From Thermoproteota archaeon (GTDB taxonomy: Archaea; Thermoproteota; EX4484-205; JAAOZP01), in assembly GCA_026414125.1 (NCBI GenBank), contig JAOAJQ010000056.1, forward strand, positions 1-7,676: 7,676 nt of DNA, written 5' to 3'. Position 1 is the stretch's first letter; the number at the start of each line of letters is the position of its first letter. A program made the position numbers and the translations under genes. The notes under the pieces are model-generated. The model was given only the letters and a program-made list of their open reading frames with translations, did not search any database and had not been told where the DNA came from. Positions 5,946 to 7,676 of this stretch are shown here, one piece after another.

Positions 5946-7605
5946 TCAACCCCAGCCTCCTAAGAAGAGAAGCCTCCAGCATCCTGCATAAAACATGGTA
6001 TATTATGGAGTGCATCTCCTGCACACGACTTGTCTCCAACGCAGGCGCCTTAATAGCGATGTCAGATATTTCCGCTAGCATCCCCCCATCTCTCCCAGTT
6101 AGAGCGATCACCGCTAGGCCTAGGGCTTTAGCCGTTGTCGCAGCAAAGATAACGTTCTGAGAATTACCACTCGTGCTTATACCCATTAAAACATCCCCCT
6201 TTTTCGCTAAAGAGTATAGTTCCTGCGCGAAGGCCATGTTCCTAGTTGGGTTATCGTTTTCAACAGCACTCGAAAGAGAATGGTTTGAGCCTAGGACTAC
6301 TACGCGCAGACCCTCTTCCAAGCTTTCCGCCAAGAGACTACCGTAAGGAAGCCCTTCAAACAGCTTCCTGCGATGGATTGGCATGGGTCTCTTAAGCTCA
6401 AAGGATTTTAAAAGCTCCGCGGAAATGTGGAACGCATCCGCGAAACTGCCACCATTACCGCAGAGAAACAGGATTCCTCCAACCTTGAGACGCATATCGA
6501 TGACTCTAAAAGACCTAACCAAGTCTTCTGTGACAACACTCAAATCCGGATGAGCCTTCACGAATTCCTCAACAATGTTTTTTACGGATGATTCAAGATC
6601 CTCAAGCTGGTTTCTCGGCATGAAGCCTATTCCACTGGGAGCTTGAAGAGTAACATTTTCCTCTGTAATCATCCTGACCACGAGGTGACGCAGGTTGGGT
6701 ATTGTCACAGCATGGTCGCCCGTTATGTGGAAGCCTTTGCCTCCTAGCGAGGTTGGTCTTAAAACAATGTTCTTCAGAGGCCTGTAATAGTATTCCTCTT
6801 CATCCTTCTTTCTAGGACGAGTATACTCTCTTACGGGTTTCAGATCAAAGTTTGCGGCTGTAAACCTCTCCACTTTAAAACCAAGGTTTCTCGCGATTGA
6901 CAGAGCTTTAAGAAAAACTTCAGGACCGATAACAGCCGATCCGAAGTTCAGAAACACTCCCTCATCTAGGCGGCTGACAGTGTAAACGTATTTTTTGAAG
7001 TCTATCCCGCTCGCCTCACCTATGGCGGAAAAGTCACAAGCAGGGTGCTGGTGAATTATGTCTGTTCCAAGTGCCACGTGTACGGTAAATGGTATTCCCA
7101 ATCGGTAAGCATGATAAAGGACGCTGTACTTCTTGAACTTGAAACGCTCTTCTTCAGCAATCATCCTACCTAAGGACTCGCCGTAGCCTAAGCCGTCACG
7201 AACACCGCGCTGAATAGCCACGTTCATCAACAGACCTGTCTCCTCGGCCATTCCGAATGTTCCATCCTCTATACTTGAAGCAACATCCTCGCTTGTCTCA
7301 CCGATTAAAGCGATTTCAAAATCATGTATTGATGCTGCACCATTAGACGCTACGTGGCTCACGATCCCCCGCTCCATAAGATCTATGAGCACCGGTCCTA
7401 ACCCGCATTTTATTACATGTGCCCCCATCATCCATAAGACTAGCCGTCCTTTTCTCCTCGCGTCCACAATCATCCTTGCTACCTCCCTCAGCTCTGGGCT
7501 TTCAAAGGGTGGCGGAGGTGACTCCGGTTCGATCAAATCCTTCAGCTTTACAAGGTTCTTCCTCTTAGATATCGGGTAAGTCTTAATCCTGTCGAAATCC
7601 AGCAT
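5923..7605 (-). CDS. Fusion: deoxyhypusine-synthase-like domain + GmhA-type SIS isomerase domain
   Basis: 560 residues, ATG to TAG. Residues about 40-315 resemble deoxyhypusine synthase (NAD-dependent, Rossmann-like): GAHVIKCGL (61-69) and NGAASIHDFE (88-97) mirror the DHS SGL and AGGxxxD segments; HVALGTDIIHQHP (176-188) carries candidate active-site histidines; FGSAVIGPEVFLKAL (221-235) mirrors GGGVxKHHIxNA; TAANFD (249-254) matches DHS TAxEFD; GDHAVTIP (296-303) matches ADASLVFP. The catalytic DHS lysine aligns with R283/P284, so eIF5A modification is unlikely. Residues about 335-545 form a complete GmhA-like SIS domain: CGNGGS (382-387), E397 and H537 at the catalytic Glu/His positions of E. 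coli GmhA, STSGNS (477-482), SRVQEMH (526-532, Q529). GmhA turns sedoheptulose-7-P into D-glycero-D-manno-heptose-7-P. Residues 316-335 link the domains without a frameshift. It is first gene of the operon, with a TATA box 30 bp upstream. Family calls are secure; the DHS-like reaction is unknown. Confidence 0.9.
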   Translation of the reverse strand: MLDFDRIKTYPISKRKNLVKLKDLIEPESPPPPFESPELREVARMIVDARRKGRLVLWMMGAHVIKCGLGPVLIDLMERGIVSHVASNGAASIHDFEIALIGETSEDVASSIEDGTFGMAEETGLLMNVAIQRGVRDGLGYGESLGRMIAEEERFKFKKYSVLYHAYRLGIPFTVHVALGTDIIHQHPACDFSAIGEASGIDFKKYVYTVSRLDEGVFLNFGSAVIGPEVFLKALSIARNLGFKVERFTAANFDLKPVREYTRPRKKDEEEYYYRPLKNIVLRPTSLGGKGFHITGDHAVTIPNLRHLVVRMITEENVTLQAPSGIGFMPRNQLEDLESSVKNIVEEFVKAHPDLSVVTEDLVRSFRVIDMRLKVGGILFLCGNGGSFADAFHISAELLKSFELKRPMPIHRRKLFEGLPYGSLLAESLEEGLRVVVLGSNHSLSSAVENDNPTRNMAFAQELYSLAKKGDVLMGISTSGNSQNVIFAATTAKALGLAVIALTGRDGGMLAEISDIAIKAPALETSRVQEMHSIIYHVLCRMLEASLLRRLGLNERAETL

Positions 7606-7629
7606 CTGCGCGTAAACCCTTCCTCAAAG

Positions 7630-7639
7630 TAATATATTA
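7630..7639. promoter_or_regulatory. Palindromic TATA-rich promoter element ahead of the operon
   Basis: TAATATATTA is a perfect 10-bp palindrome, with short AAGT/ACTT arms around its edges. On the minus strand its centre lies 30 bp before the ATG at 7605. That predicts a transcript beginning within a few nucleotides of the start codon, the near-leaderless pattern common in archaea. GAGGAAGGG sits in the spacer but is too far from the ATG (about 12-20 nt) to be a good ribosome binding site. The symmetry would allow firing in both directions, but the spacing to the plus-strand ATG at 7654 is too short for a normal start there. Confidence 0.5.
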
Positions 7640-7653
7640 ACTTAATTCTTTAC

Positions 7654-7676
7654 ATGGAAGGTATAGAGGTTAAGGC
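7654..7676 (+). CDS. Possible start of a divergent gene, cut by window edge
   Basis: ATG at 7654 opens a plus-strand frame (MEGIEVK...) that runs to the window end, only 7 complete codons. It lies 48 bp from the oppositely oriented operon start, which fits a divergent promoter region. No Shine-Dalgarno motif is seen and no product can be named. It may be chance. Confidence 0.2.

Noticed and set aside
5923..7605. A true deoxyhypusine synthase for eIF5A
   Set aside because: The catalytic lysine motif SWGK is not present at the expected position, and the C-terminal SIS domain and sugar operon argue for a different role.
1..7676. tRNA or rRNA genes, CRISPR arrays, insertion sequences or long direct repeats
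   Set aside because: Apart from three gaps of 39 to about 70 bp, the window is filled by protein-coding frames, and I saw no repeat arrays, transposase motifs or cloverleaf-like segments.

Overview
The window holds five closely packed genes, all on the minus strand, so transcription runs from high to low coordinates. Roughly 98% of it is coding. The sequence looks archaeal. Promoter-like TATA boxes of archaeal type lie 30 to 45 bp ahead of three genes, and predicted leaders are very short or absent. Shine-Dalgarno motifs are weak. Arginine is often encoded by AGG/AGA, and the proteins are rich in Glu, Lys and Arg. A thermophilic or sediment Thermoproteota/Bathyarchaeia-type genome is my best guess; I cannot fix the lineage, and a bacterial host is not fully excluded.

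Layout in order of transcription. (1) 7605-5923: a 560-residue fusion of a deoxyhypusine-synthase-like (DHS-like) domain with a GmhA-type SIS sugar-phosphate isomerase domain. (2) 5945-4899: a PfkB/RfaE-type sugar kinase, overlapping gene 1 by 23 bp. (3) 4908-4078: a HAD-superfamily phosphatase, overlapping gene 2 by 10 bp. These three almost certainly form one translationally coupled operon. (4) 4038-2860: a two-domain cupin related to type I mannose-6-phosphate isomerase, with its own TATA box in the 39-bp gap. (5) From 2797 off the left edge: a GH78 alpha-L-rhamnosidase-like glycoside hydrolase. Its frame is open for 932 codons with no stop, and it has its own TATA box in a 62-bp gap. To the right, a TATA-rich, partly palindromic spacer separates gene 1 from a possible divergent start at 7654.

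Taken together this is a carbohydrate locus. Isomerase, kinase and phosphatase in one operon match, step for step, the first three reactions of nucleotide-heptose synthesis: sedoheptulose-7-P, then heptose-7-P, heptose-1,7-bisphosphate and heptose-1-P. The nucleotidyltransferase that would finish the route is absent here. The DHS-like domain is the outlier. It keeps the overall DHS motif order, but in my hand alignment the catalytic lysine position is occupied by Arg/Pro, so it probably performs another, perhaps NAD-dependent, reaction on the same pathway. The rhamnosidase and the cupin isomerase may feed deoxy-sugars or hexoses into the pathway, or may be a separately controlled unit. This DHS-like/SIS/PfkB/HAD module is the best candidate in the window for an undescribed system.
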